A stretch of DNA of 25,151 bases from a virus (IMGVR_UViG_3300027291_000046:1-25151), one strand, 5' to 3'. Positions 1 to 8,369 are shown, numbered from the stretch's first letter. The notes: generated by a model not told the origin, from the letters alone. Translations and numbers: made by a program.

Positions 1-1031
1 GCCTTAATCTCAACAACACCACCAGAGTATAATTCAACTGATGTATTGTTTATTGATTGTATATGTGTATTTGTACCAGGAAGATATATGTCACTAGGTA
101 CAGTAACTCTACCATTAGCTTGGGATAAACTTACTGTAAATCCATTACTAATTAACTGTCTTGCTGATCCAACAGATGCATTAGCGATATCAGTATTAAG
201 GAAACCTGTAGCATTAATGGTAAGCTCATTACCTACTTTAATAATACCAGCTGATGTTGTATTAGCAGTTCTAATATTTGCACTAAGCTGGAATGTGGTG
301 TTACTCATTGCAAGTTGGTCACCAACTATTATAATACCAGGAGCTGTTGTGTTAGCAAAGTTAGTATTAACATTAAGTATTCCATTTGCAATAGCCATTG
401 TATTACCGACTATAATACTACCTGCTGAGTTAAAAGTTGCAATCGGGAGAGTAGCACTTAAATGACCACTAGCATTGATAGTCATGTTATTGCCAACTTT
501 AACAATACCTTCTGATGTTGTATTGGCATATCTGAGATTTGCGCTCAGGAATCCTGTAGCATTAATAGATAACTGATCACCAACACCAACCTTACCAAGG
601 ACTGTTGTATTAGCAATAAATACATTGGCACTGAGATATCCAGTAGCATTAATGGTAAGATTATTACCTACAGCAATGATACCAGCTGTAGAGTTTGATG
701 CAGCTACTATATTAGCTACTAAGAAGCCATTCTGATCAATTGCAAGTTGACTACCAACTTTAATAGTACCAAATGATGATGTGTTAGCTGCTCTAATATT
801 AGCACTAAGAACACCATCTACAGTGATAGCAAGCTGACTTCCAATCTTGACGATACCTGCATACGTTGTATTAGCATAGTCAGGAAAGGTAACCGTATCT
901 CTAAACGTACTGACAGTCAACTTCCTTGTTGTCAACGTACCTGCAACGTTAGCAACAAGGACGAAGAAATCACTATTGTTTATAGTATTAGCGGTTGTTA
1001 ACTCGCTGATCTTCTTGGCTCTATTACTCAT
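1..1031 (-). CDS. Fibre-like structural protein with tandem 29-residue repeats (partial, C-terminus missing)
   Basis: The reading frame opens with ATG at 1031 (MSNRAKKISELTTAN) and stays open for 343 codons to the window edge, so the C-terminus is missing. Residues 1-50 form a short head. Residues 53-284 are eight tandem units of about 29 residues, each close to ANTT-x-x-G-I-x-x-V-G-x-x-L-x-I-N-A-T-G-x-L-S-A-N. After the repeats comes a non-repeat stretch with a SDIYLPGTNTHIQ segment, which looks like the start of a distal domain. Repeats with a conserved Gly and alternating hydrophobic residues are typical of trimeric beta-structured phage fibres, so a host-contacting fibre or appendage is the best reading. 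The start lacks a clear Shine-Dalgarno and lies 6 nt after the stop of the upstream structural gene, which suggests translational coupling. The structural role is fairly secure; the exact appendage is not. Confidence 0.75.
   Translation of the reverse strand, partial: MSNRAKKISELTTANTINNSDFFVLVANVAGTLTTRKLTVSTFRDTVTFPDYANTTYAGIVKIGSQLAITVDGVLSANIRAANTSSFGTIKVGSQLAIDQNGFLVANIVAASNSTAGIIAVGNNLTINATGYLSANVFIANTTVLGKVGVGDQLSINATGFLSANLRYANTTSEGIVKVGNNMTINASGHLSATLPIATFNSAGSIIVGNTMAIANGILNVNTNFANTTAPGIIIVGDQLAMSNTTFQLSANIRTANTTSAGIIKVGNELTINATGFLNTDIANASVGSARQLISNGFTVSLSQANGRVTVPSDIYLPGTNTHIQSINNTSVELYSGGVVEIK
180..875 (-). repeat. Eight tandem in-frame repeats of about 87 bp inside the fibre-like gene
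   Basis: The translated frame repeats every 29 residues, with an ANTT or AN-x-x start, a central VGxxL and a final LSAN-type segment. Unit 6 is one residue short and unit 7 one long. The DNA units have diverged considerably, so this is an old protein-level repeat rather than a recent expansion. Confidence 0.8.
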
Positions 1032-1037
1032 ATTTTA

Positions 1038-1895
1038 TTATGCGTCTGGTAAGTAAGCATCATCGGATGCATCGCTAGTGATTGAACCCATAGCTACTAA
1101 TGTTTCATATTGAACACGTCCAGCACGACCACCAGTACCTTCTGTTCTAATATTCCAACCAGCATGTGTAACACCTCTATTCTTTGCACCACCAACAACT
1201 ACAACTGCTGTTGCTGTCTGACCAGTGATCGAGTGACCAGCTTGGGCAGTTGCTGCAGCGGATGTCAAGTTAATAGCAGGACCACCAGATGTAGTAGCTA
1301 ATTGGATTGCTGTTGAGTTAGCAGTGATTACAAAGTATTGGGTTCCGCTAGCAAGACCACCAATAGCTGTATTAGCGGCTGCAACAGTGTAAGTTACGAT
1401 GTCATTATTAACAAAGAATGCTCTGTTAGAACCTAATGATATAAAACCATTTACTGTTGAGTTACCAACTGTGACTGCTGATGTATTACCTGCAAATGTC
1501 TGCGCAGCTGGAGCAGCAATAGAAGCGATTGGAGAAGCAGTGTAGCCTGTTCCGTTAGCTGTTACTGTAAATGCTGTGATTCTACCAGTTGCATCAGCAG
1601 TTGTATTAGCAGCCGCATCGGCACCAGTGTTATTTCCTGAGAATGTAACAGCTGCATTACCACTATATCCTGAACCTGCGAAGGTTAAAGTACCAGAGAT
1701 AATTGGACCAGCACTAACACTCATCTCTGTCGTATCGACACCATACTGTCCAACAATCTGGCCAGCAATAAATGCATCGGCTGTTGTATTACCAAATAAA
1801 GCTGTTCTATTAGCAGTGTTTGGTGCTAGTTTAAATTGACCAGCAGCAGAAATTACCGAGTTTCCTGCAGCGTCTGTGTTTCCCCATAAAGGCAT
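1038..1895 (-). CDS. Virion structural protein, T4-like marine phage type
   Basis: This 285-residue protein starts MPLWGNTDAAGNS. ATG at 1895 is preceded by AAGGAG at good spacing. The middle is rich in Ala, Thr, Asn and Gly, with GSGYSGNAAVTFSG and GTGYTASPIASI segments that look like short beta-rich modules. The C-terminus carries HAGWNIRTEGTGGRAGRVQ followed by ETLVAMGSITSDASD. From memory, proteins with this MPLWGN start and HAGW...GGRAGRVQYETLVAMG end recur in cyanophage and pelagiphage genomes as structural proteins. It is transcribed just ahead of the fibre gene, which fits a tail, neck or fibre-associated role. The domain calls rest on pattern recognition only, and the precise location in the virion is unknown. 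Confidence 0.7.
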   Translation of the reverse strand: MPLWGNTDAAGNSVISAAGQFKLAPNTANRTALFGNTTADAFIAGQIVGQYGVDTTEMSVSAGPIISGTLTFAGSGYSGNAAVTFSGNNTGADAAANTTADATGRITAFTVTANGTGYTASPIASIAAPAAQTFAGNTSAVTVGNSTVNGFISLGSNRAFFVNNDIVTYTVAAANTAIGGLASGTQYFVITANSTAIQLATTSGGPAINLTSAAATAQAGHSITGQTATAVVVVGGAKNRGVTHAGWNIRTEGTGGRAGRVQYETLVAMGSITSDASDDAYLPDA

Positions 1896-1925
1896 TTTTG
1901 TACTCCTTGATTTACGTTGTTATAG

Positions 1926-2132
1926 TTATTTATCTTTGTTAGAATGTAGCATATCAGCATGAAAAGCAGAATGTCTATGTTCAATTAATGGTTCATCAAC
2001 TACTCTTATCTTCTTCATAGCCTGCTGCCTAGCCATGGATCGTATATCTTCCATGGTACGGACAGGTTCACCATCAGGATCTCTTACTACGGGATCACCC
2101 TGTATAATGATATTGGCAGCTGAAATTCCCAT
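1926..2132 (-). CDS. Small hypothetical protein, 68 residues
   Basis: ATG at 2132 shares its A with the TAA stop of the upstream gene (TAATG), and AGGAAAG lies just upstream, so it is probably translated by coupling. The protein begins MGISAANIIIQGDPVVRDPDG, followed by a charged helical C-terminal half (EDIRSMARQQAMKKIR). I recognise no family. It lies between the putative internal-protein block and the structural genes. A late-promoter-like GATAAATA overlaps its end. Confidence 0.55.
   Translation of the reverse strand: MGISAANIIIQGDPVVRDPDGEPVRTMEDIRSMARQQAMKKIRVVDEPLIEHRHSAFHADMLHSNKDK
1927..1934 (-). promoter_or_regulatory. Possible T4-type late promoter (GATAAATA)
   Basis: On the minus strand the sequence is GATAAATA, one mismatch from the T4 late box TATAAATA, placed 32 nt before the start of the structural gene at 1895. 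No sigma-70 -35 element is seen. One-mismatch boxes are common in AT-rich DNA, so position is the main support. Confidence 0.4.
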
Positions 2133-2902
2133 TACTTTCCTGTAATCATCTTGTGAACAGCCATAAGATTCTCATGTGACTTATGAATCTCATCATGGAC
2201 ATTCATTCTATGCTCTGGTTTCAATCTATCTGTAGCACTGAGAATAGTCTTTGCAACATGCTGAGGCACTGGATGCTTCTTACCATTCTTGAATGTTACA
2301 TGGAATGGTTTCATATCCGAATCAGACGCTTTCTTTAACTGGACGTGAATATGTTGATCCGCTTCCATACCGTTATCCTCACCGTGCTCTTCATGATCTT
2401 CGGAATCATCATTACTACGAATAGACATCTTCTTAGGACGACCACGGGCTTCATCAAGACCAACTTCTTCCTTGACTTCGCTCTGCATATAGTCAGCCAC
2501 TGTGCTAATATAGTCAGCGGATAAAGTAATTTTATTCTGTACCCATTCAGCCATGTTGGTATTATCTTTTAGCATGTCATGGACTTGTTGAGCATTGGCC
2601 ATGATAGAACGTAACTGACTCTTAGCCATGTCACCTTCGTAGTCATATTCTCTAGGATCTTTGGCTTCTGTGAATCTAAGTAGTTTTGTTTCTGAACTCT
2701 TCGTCTGAGCATTCTTTGCTGTAGCTGCAATCTGCTTTAGACGCTTTTTGTTCTCTGTCTCATATCCCATGGCTTCCTTGATACCATCGTAAGGATTACC
2801 ACCCATGAGTTTACGATGAGCCTTGTAGCGTTTACCACTGCTACTTAGTTTAAAATCGGAAGAGGCTACAACCCCTTCCTGTATTTGTTTAAGTGTTTTC
2901 AT
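2132..2902 (-). CDS. Putative capsid-targeted internal protein
   Basis: A 256-residue charged protein starting MKTLKQIQEGVVASS. The first ten residues resemble a T4-type capsid targeting sequence with an I-Q-E/G site fitting the gp21 protease rule (L/I-x-E). Residues around 80-145 contain AKDPREYDYEGDMAKSQLR and EWVQNKITLSADYISTVADY, a segment I remember from other marine T4-like phages but cannot tie to a function. The C-terminal part is His- and Lys-rich. Its start overlaps the upstream stop by one base (TAATG), and it follows another putative internal protein. Role inferred: packaged head protein or morphogenesis factor. Confidence 0.6.
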   Translation of the reverse strand: MKTLKQIQEGVVASSDFKLSSSGKRYKAHRKLMGGNPYDGIKEAMGYETENKKRLKQIAATAKNAQTKSSETKLLRFTEAKDPREYDYEGDMAKSQLRSIMANAQQVHDMLKDNTNMAEWVQNKITLSADYISTVADYMQSEVKEEVGLDEARGRPKKMSIRSNDDSEDHEEHGEDNGMEADQHIHVQLKKASDSDMKPFHVTFKNGKKHPVPQHVAKTILSATDRLKPEHRMNVHDEIHKSHENLMAVHKMITGK

Positions 2903-4845
2903 TAGAAGTCACTCCCTTGCATACCTTGACCACTAAAGCTATTTGATCTCTGTAGCGGTTTAGCTGCTGCAGCTTTCTTTGCCTTCTCTTCAGGAGTCTC
3001 ACCAGCAGGAGCTGGAGCTGGAGTAGCTGCTGGAGCTGGAGCTGGAACAGCTGCAGCCATTGGCTTATTAGCAGTGGCCACTGGAGCTGGTGCAGGAGCA
3101 GGTGTTGCTGCAGGAGCTGCTGGTTTAGCTGCAGGAGCAGGTGCAGCTGGCTTCTCAGACTGAGAAGCCATGGCTGCATTAGATACACCTGATGTGTCAC
3201 CCTGAACAAAAGCAGCTTGTTCTGGTGTTTTAGTGTCGATTGTACCTACATTGAAACCAAGACCCTGCCTAGCTCTTTCTCTCATTTTAGCTATCTGTGC
3301 ATTCATTTTAGCATCTGCAGCTCTTGCCATCTCAATATCTCTTAATTCATTAACTGCCTTCTTACGCTTGGAGTGCATGTGCATTTCGGAAACAAGAATC
3401 TCTAGTTCAGCTGTTGGAACATACTTTTCAATACCATGTTCAAACATGACATCATACCAAGCAATGTGACCATCTTGATCTGGATCAGCATGTTGAGTAG
3501 TAACAGTACGGCCTTCACCAAACGATTCACTCTTTACATGAATAGCACATTGATGCTCGTAGCTGTTGCCTGGAGTGTCTTTATTCTCTTTAACAGATGT
3601 TTTTTTCTTGTTGTAGAGACCAAGTTTCATTTTCATCTTAGAAGACATCTCTTCTTCAACATCTATCGCCTTTTTACCCATCTTAACAGGGCTATTGCTT
3701 TTAACTACTCCACGAGCAACAAGAATATCACCATGAGTGATGCGTTTTGGATCTCCATGCTGTGCTGCCAGATCTTGCTCTTTATCATTACGAGGAATAG
3801 TACCTTCTTTCTTCTTCATAACTTCCATGATATCAGCAACTAGATCTTTTGATACACCAAAGGTCTTATTAACATAAGATTCTTCTGCAGTAACTTTACC
3901 GTTAACATTACCTTTGCCTCTGATCTTATTGATAAAATCACCAACCGAAGCATATGAACGATTCTCTGTATCTGGACCACCCATCACACCTTTTTGACGA
4001 ACATATGTTCTACCATCTGTATCAGTTCTTGTATTACCTTTACCATATTTGGTATCAAGTTCTTTGTCTGCAGGACGACCAGTACTGTAGTCTTTATCGT
4101 TAGCCTTAGGTGTTTCAGCTTTTGGCTCTTCTGCTTTTGGTGTCTCTACTTTAGCAGCTTGTGGCTTGGACTCTTCATCGTCACTATTGTCATTGCCAAA
4201 TGCTTTATTAACTGTATCACGAGTACTTGCTATTTGTTTAGCCATCGTATCTGCAGGCAGAATTGAAGCTCTCTTCGATGGTGTAGCCATTGCTCGAGCT
4301 CCACGATCATCTGGTTCTGCGTCTGGTTTTGATGACATCGAAGCCATTGCTCGTGCTCCACGGTCATCCGGCTCTGCACTTGTTTCTTTACCTTGAGCTT
4401 TTGCTAATGATGAAGCATCCATTGCTGCTGGCTTTGGAGCATCGTTAGATGTAGGAGCTGCAGCAGCTGGAGTTTCAGGTTTCTTAGCTGTAGTAGCGGC
4501 AGCAGTAGGCGCTTTGGTTGTACGTGGTTTAGGTATTGAGGCTGGAGAAGCTTTGTCACCTACAGGCTTAATATCAGAATCAGGAGTCTTCTCGTTACCT
4601 GGTTTAACACCATTATCACGAACTGCAACAGGAGCTGTTTGAGTTACATCATGTTTAGAATTCCACTTATCTTTCGAAACAGTCTTAGGTAAAGTATTTT
4701 GTTTACCCTGTGAGTAGCTACGCCATGATTGAGCTGCACCGCTCATCTTTGATCTGGCTTCAGCATCAACATCATCAGAGCTAGTTTGGGCTCCCCTACT
4801 ACCCATTTCCATAATATTTTTGATTGATTCGTAAAGTGACTTCAT
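2902..4845 (-). CDS. Large low-complexity putative internal virion protein
   Basis: A 647-residue protein starting MKSLYESIKNIMEMGSRG, with a short N-terminal peptide ending I-M-E/M that could be a capsid targeting and cleavage site. ATG at 4845 follows AAAGGAAA. Residues 60-260 are disordered in appearance and rich in Lys, Ala, Pro, Asp and Glu, with a duplicated AEPDDRGARAMA at 157-168 and 176-187. Residues about 430-490 form an ordered island (EHQCAIHVKSESFGEG, AWYDVMFEHGIEKYVP) that I recall as recurrent in marine T4-like phages. The C-terminus (about 567-630) is Ala/Pro-rich, like a flexible linker. The function is unknown; neighbours suggest a late, virion-associated protein. Confidence 0.6.
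   Translation of the reverse strand: MKSLYESIKNIMEMGSRGAQTSSDDVDAEARSKMSGAAQSWRSYSQGKQNTLPKTVSKDKWNSKHDVTQTAPVAVRDNGVKPGNEKTPDSDIKPVGDKASPASIPKPRTTKAPTAAATTAKKPETPAAAAPTSNDAPKPAAMDASSLAKAQGKETSAEPDDRGARAMASMSSKPDAEPDDRGARAMATPSKRASILPADTMAKQIASTRDTVNKAFGNDNSDDEESKPQAAKVETPKAEEPKAETPKANDKDYSTGRPADKELDTKYGKGNTRTDTDGRTYVRQKGVMGGPDTENRSYASVGDFINKIRGKGNVNGKVTAEESYVNKTFGVSKDLVADIMEVMKKKEGTIPRNDKEQDLAAQHGDPKRITHGDILVARGVVKSNSPVKMGKKAIDVEEEMSSKMKMKLGLYNKKKTSVKENKDTPGNSYEHQCAIHVKSESFGEGRTVTTQHADPDQDGHIAWYDVMFEHGIEKYVPTAELEILVSEMHMHSKRKKAVNELRDIEMARAADAKMNAQIAKMRERARQGLGFNVGTIDTKTPEQAAFVQGDTSGVSNAAMASQSEKPAAPAPAAKPAAPAATPAPAPAPVATANKPMAAAVPAPAPAATPAPAPAGETPEEKAKKAAAAKPLQRSNSFSGQGMQGSDF
4285..4377 (-). 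repeat. Duplicated 12-residue segment AEPDDRGARAMA
   Basis: Two in-frame copies lie at 4342-4377 and 4285-4320. The protein copies are identical, but the codons differ at several third positions. This points to an older duplication kept under protein-level selection rather than a fresh slippage product. Confidence 0.8.
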
Positions 4846-4868
4846 TTTATTTCCTTTTTTAATTAATG

Positions 4869-5444
4869 TTAGTCTGCATCGATAATTTTAAGTTTTCTTT
4901 GTGCTTTTAGATTTCTGGATAAGACGAACTTAGAGCTATCGATGTCGCTATCCTTTGGTCCAATATTTGGAGATGTTGGGGGTGTTTGTAACCTCTTCAT
5001 TATTTCTGGTGTTATCTTATCTACTGGTCCTGAGTCAGATTGTTCGTATGATTTAATATCATCCAAGTGGCCATCAAGGTATCCGAGTTTATCACTAACA
5101 CCAATCCGATCACCTAGCATACGAATCTTCTCAACAATTTGACTTGCTTCTTTCGAGTCATCACTTGTTGATCGTTCTGCAGCCAGTGTATGCTTTTTGA
5201 TACCAAACAACTGATCATGAAGAATAGCCATCTTCTCTGCCAAATCAGGATTAGCATCACGTGGTAGGTTTACAAATAACATCTGTGCCTTTGGGCACAT
5301 TTCAAAATTCTTGGTACGATAGGTGCCAGCAGCAATTTGATCTGATTGATCTTTCTCTATCTTACTACGCTGCTCAAACAAACCCTTCCTGGATTTGCGA
5401 ACAACATCCCTAATTCTGTTTTCTAGTGTAACGTACTTTTTCAT
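4869..5444 (-). CDS. Hypothetical protein in the putative internal-protein cluster
   Basis: The best start is ATG at 5444 (MKKYVTLENRIRD), which overlaps the upstream dps stop as ATGA with an AGAGAAG stretch before it. A start 33 nt further upstream is less likely. The 191-residue product has a basic N-terminus (RDVVRKSRKGLFEQRSK), a middle segment FEMCPKAQMLFVNLPRDANP, a helical region (EKMAILHDQLFGIKKH; VEKIRMLGDRIGV) and a polar C-terminus. A possible L-F-E/Q protease site lies near residue 20. I recognise no enzyme family. It is coupled to dps and lies among putative packaged proteins, so a virion or head-assembly role is an inference. Confidence 0.55.
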   Translation of the reverse strand: MKKYVTLENRIRDVVRKSRKGLFEQRSKIEKDQSDQIAAGTYRTKNFEMCPKAQMLFVNLPRDANPDLAEKMAILHDQLFGIKKHTLAAERSTSDDSKEASQIVEKIRMLGDRIGVSDKLGYLDGHLDDIKSYEQSDSGPVDKITPEIMKRLQTPPTSPNIGPKDSDIDSSKFVLSRNLKAQRKLKIIDAD

Positions 5445-5887
5445 TGTCTTCTCTTTAGTAGAGAGTTTAACATCCATGCATGCTTCTTATGGGCGTCATA
5501 TCTATCTTGTATGAAATTAGAAAGTCCAATCTCATCAAATTCTTCTGCCAATTCGTATGCTTCTCTTAGAGAGGCTAACACTATCTGATTATCACCTGAT
5601 AACGTATTAAACATCTCTCCAGCTGATGGAGCACCTGTACTATCGGCGATGCTTGATAATTCTTTAAATCTTGAAAATGATCCTGGAGCATATTCCCCAA
5701 GAGCTCTAATCTCTTCTGCAATCTTATCAACTGCTCCGTAGACTTCTTCATATAGGTTACCAAGGAATTCATGGTACTGAGGAAAGTCCGGACCTTCTAC
5801 ATTCCAATGAAACTGATGTGCTTTCAAATAGAAAGCAAAGCTATCAGCAAGTACAACTTTCATCTTTTCTGTTAATTGTTCTCTCAT
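5441..5887 (-). CDS. dps: Dps-like ferritin (DNA-binding, iron-oxidising)
   Basis: A 148-residue Dps-family protein. The start is taken at ATG 5887, because AAGG lies 7 nt upstream and the codon overlaps the previous stop (TAATG); an ATG two codons earlier sits too close to the Shine-Dalgarno. The ferroxidase residues are intact: H27 (HQFHWNVEGPDF), H39 (QYHEF), D54 and E58 (GAVDKIAEEIRALG), with the spacing of bacterial Dps proteins. Known family members form 12-subunit shells that oxidise Fe(II) with peroxide and protect DNA. The gene lies among genes whose products carry capsid-targeting-like N-termini. Its own N-terminus contains Q-L-T-E/K, a possible but very short protease site. It may protect phage or host DNA, or be packaged. 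Confidence 0.88.
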   Translation of the reverse strand: MREQLTEKMKVVLADSFAFYLKAHQFHWNVEGPDFPQYHEFLGNLYEEVYGAVDKIAEEIRALGEYAPGSFSRFKELSSIADSTGAPSAGEMFNTLSGDNQIVLASLREAYELAEEFDEIGLSNFIQDRYDAHKKHAWMLNSLLKRRQ

Positions 5888-6156
5888 TACCATGCCTTAC
5901 ATGACCAATATCTTGGCGTTGTTTTATCAGATGCAGTATCGCAATTATGACGAGCTCTAAAGCTCTTGCGACGTGCAGGTATATGTTTCTTGATAGAAAG
6001 ATTCTTATCTCCGAAGTTTACCTTCTGAGCCTTACCATCTCCATCAGGATCAACAAATACTTTAGACTTCTTAACATCACCAGCCATAGGCTTGTTAAGA
6101 GGTACTTTCTTACCTTGAAACTCAGCTTCTGTGATAAACTCTAAAAAACTTAGCAT
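5887..6156 (-). CDS. Small basic protein with capsid-targeting-like N-terminus
   Basis: An 89-residue protein starting MLSFLEFITEAEFQG. The leader ends I-T-E/A, a close match to the T4 internal-protein pattern (IPIII starts MKTYQEFIAEA). The remainder is compact and basic: KKVPLNKPMAGDVKKSKVFV, then KVNFGDKN, ARRKSFRARHNC and KTTPRYWSCKAW. I recall this ARRKSFRARHNC...YWSCKAW end as a recurrent domain in cyanophages and other marine phages. Two conserved Cys near the end could pair or bind metal. It overlaps the upstream gene by 7 nt and is followed by dps with a 1-nt overlap. Its charge would suit DNA binding inside the head, but that is inference. Confidence 0.65.
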   Translation of the reverse strand: MLSFLEFITEAEFQGKKVPLNKPMAGDVKKSKVFVDPDGDGKAQKVNFGDKNLSIKKHIPARRKSFRARHNCDTASDKTTPRYWSCKAW

Positions 6157-8315
6157 TGGTTATTTGCCTTTCTTTTGGCACGTAACATTCTTGCAAACGC
6201 TTCAACAGCTTCACCTGGAGTATCTTTTTTATATTTATTTGTTAGTTTATTTGTGCCTTCATCACCAGCACCATCTTCTTCCATGACAGAAGGATGTAAC
6301 TGGAACCCACCTTGTATCTTCATACCTAAATCAGCTGCAGTATAAACTCCACTATAACCTGACGCACGATCAACTATGAAACTCTCATCAACAGACTCTT
6401 TTCTAACACCAGTTGCTTGCTTCTTTGTCTTTACTCTATCCTGATAAGACTTCTCATCAAACGGTCTATAATCAGCTGCGGCTGCTACAACAGTATTTGC
6501 TGCTGATTCAAGTGATTTTCTTGCTGCAGCACCAGCATTAACAATCTTATCTGCTAATGAAGGTTCAGAACCTTCTGTATACAGATGACCGTACTTCTTT
6601 TCATGATCCTCACGCTGCTTCTTCTGCTTAGCAATTAGATTAAGTAAGCGGTCAGCACCTTTATCAGCATCGTACCCATGTTTCTTTAAACTATCTTTAA
6701 ATTTATCACGTGGTGACTTTGGTTGTACTGCTTCCTGAGCATCAATGAAGTTTTGTTTTGTTGGAGCACCTTCTGAACCAGGCTTTCTCATCTTCTCACC
6801 AGATCCACGAGCAATACGCTTACGCTTAGCGTGAATGTTATCCCACAGTCCAGCTTCTGCTAAATGAGAGTTAACTCTCTGCATTGCAAACTGATGTGCT
6901 GTGGCATTATTTCTACCATCATAGTCAGCTAGACCTTGTTCAAAAATATCTTTGACTTCTTCAAAAGTAACTCCATACTTTTCTGCTTTCTTAGCAAGAG
7001 CAGTATTAGCCTTCTCTTGTAAATATGCTCCGTGATCCCATTCTCTATGAGATACAATGGTAGTAGCTGCGTTCGGAGTCTTTGTCTTGTATGTTTGAGG
7101 AATAATAATAGAAGAGGATGTATTAGCAGTAGGAGTCTGCTTAGCTGGCATTGAACCTACTTTGGTGTAGGTTGCTATCTGCGACTTACCTTTGTTCTTT
7201 CTATTAAAGTCACCAATCTTCTGATTAACAGTCTTCTTGATGTCACCAAGAGCATTAGCTTTGTCTTGATCAGCCTTCTGTTGATCTTTTGGATTCAAAG
7301 ACTGCTTTGCTTTTGCTATTGAAATCTTTCCTAACTCAGTCTTTTGTTTAGACTGGATGACAGCCTGCTTTTGAAGTTCTTTTTGATTCTTAGATAGCTC
7401 CGGAGCTTTAGTGCTACCAGATGACTTAGAATCTGATTCAGGAGGTTTTCCTATTGTTGATAGTTTCTTAGCAGCAAGTCCAGCGCCAATCAGCGTAGAA
7501 CCAAGAGCTCCTCTGGGAGTTGACATGGTATGAGCTAAAGCACCAGCTGCCAATCCTGCCTTAGCTATGTTACCAGCTACACGGAAAGGAGCACCTGCTA
7601 TAGACTTCAAGTTTTGGCCAATAGTGGCCTCATACATTGAGAAGAAGTTGTTTAGATCTTCAACGGTAAGCTGTTCACCAATTAAATTACTATAAATTGG
7701 AATATATTCTGAATTGATATTTCTCGCAGCACTGTATACACCTTTTGTGGATCTACCTGTCTGAACCGCATACAATCTCTTCTGCTCACCTTTTCTAACT
7801 GTTGGCATCATTCTACGAGCCATGTTTCTAATCTGAGCTTCACGACCCTTCAAACGGTTATCAATATTAATCTTTTCTGCAGCAGATAACGAATTATATT
7901 TTACACCGCGTGCACCAGCAATCCTTCTTCTGAGATTCTGTTTAGCCATTCTCATAGCTCTCTGCTTCAACTTTTCGTTCGATGCAAGTCTAGTTCTAAG
8001 AATCTTACGCTTCATCTTCATCTTTGGCATTCTACGTCTTAGAGCCATAGCACGCTTACGACGCTGAATAAGATTTACAGTGCGTTCAATTAGAGTTTGT
8101 TCTGTCTGAAACTTCGTTGGTTTTTCTTCTGGATTAACGACAATTTTATCAAGTCTGCTACCAGTCAACGAAGCTAATCCCTGCTGAGCACGCAATTGTT
8201 GCTGCTGCTGTTGTATTTGCTCAGGAGTAAGAGGAGCTGGTTGCGCAGGCGCAACTCCAGCTGGAGGTGGGGGTGGTGGCAAGGCTTGCTCGCCGAATTC
8301 TTTAAATGTAATCAT
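6150..8315 (-). CDS. Large basic putative internal virion protein
   Basis: A 721-residue protein starting MITFKEFGEQALPPPPPP, with a T4-like targeting leader and possible F-G-E/Q site, then a Pro/Gln-rich linker. Residues about 80-185 are extremely rich in Arg, Lys and Met (RRKRAMALRRRMPKMKMKRK; ARRMMPTVRKGEQKRL). Residues 235-285 are Ala/Gly-rich and hydrophobic (AGNIAKAGLAAGALAHTM). Residues 486-520 carry GLWDNIHAKRKRIARGSGEK followed by MRKPGSEGAPT, a segment I remember as nearly invariant in marine T4-like phages. The Shine-Dalgarno GGAAGAAA precedes ATG 8315, and a perfect late-promoter box lies 45 nt upstream. A DNA-condensing or core/scaffold role inside the head is likely but unproven. 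Confidence 0.65.
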   Translation of the reverse strand: MITFKEFGEQALPPPPPPAGVAPAQPAPLTPEQIQQQQQQLRAQQGLASLTGSRLDKIVVNPEEKPTKFQTEQTLIERTVNLIQRRKRAMALRRRMPKMKMKRKILRTRLASNEKLKQRAMRMAKQNLRRRIAGARGVKYNSLSAAEKINIDNRLKGREAQIRNMARRMMPTVRKGEQKRLYAVQTGRSTKGVYSAARNINSEYIPIYSNLIGEQLTVEDLNNFFSMYEATIGQNLKSIAGAPFRVAGNIAKAGLAAGALAHTMSTPRGALGSTLIGAGLAAKKLSTIGKPPESDSKSSGSTKAPELSKNQKELQKQAVIQSKQKTELGKISIAKAKQSLNPKDQQKADQDKANALGDIKKTVNQKIGDFNRKNKGKSQIATYTKVGSMPAKQTPTANTSSSIIIPQTYKTKTPNAATTIVSHREWDHGAYLQEKANTALAKKAEKYGVTFEEVKDIFEQGLADYDGRNNATAHQFAMQRVNSHLAEAGLWDNIHAKRKRIARGSGEKMRKPGSEGAPTKQNFIDAQEAVQPKSPRDKFKDSLKKHGYDADKGADRLLNLIAKQKKQREDHEKKYGHLYTEGSEPSLADKIVNAGAAARKSLESAANTVVAAAADYRPFDEKSYQDRVKTKKQATGVRKESVDESFIVDRASGYSGVYTAADLGMKIQGGFQLHPSVMEEDGAGDEGTNKLTNKYKKDTPGEAVEAFARMLRAKRKANNQC

Positions 8316-8359
8316 GTTTTCTTCCGCAGGTTTACCTAGGCCTTACTGCCGGGACTTAC

Positions 8360-8367
8360 TATTTATA
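8360..8367 (-). promoter_or_regulatory. T4-type late promoter (TATAAATA)
   Basis: Exact match to the T4 late-promoter box on the minus strand, in the gap between the FkbM gene stop and the start of the 721-residue gene at 8315. There is no -35-like hexamer 17 nt upstream, as expected for late promoters read by a gp55-type sigma factor. Confidence 0.65.
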
Positions 8368-8369
8368 AA

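Noticed and set aside
1038-2132. Possible programmed frameshift joining the small 68-residue gene to the structural gene
   Set aside because: The structural gene has its own Shine-Dalgarno and a late-promoter-like box upstream; no slippery heptamer was seen.
2889-3209. Leu/Gln-rich frame of 106 residues on the minus strand
   Set aside because: It is the shifted frame of the Ala/Pro-rich tail of the 647-residue protein; the composition is a by-product of GCT/GCA/CCA codons.
46-4396. Open frames on the plus strand opposite the structural and internal-protein genes
   Set aside because: They mirror repeat-rich or Ala/Pro-rich minus-strand genes, have no ribosome sites, and their composition (Ile/Leu/Ser runs, Cys/Asn/Thr runs) follows from the complementary repeats.
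6231-6239. AATAAATA box near the end of the 721-residue gene
   Set aside because: The one-mismatch box with A first occurs several times inside coding DNA (also near 10286, 14068 and 18880), so it is not distinctive in AT-rich sequence.
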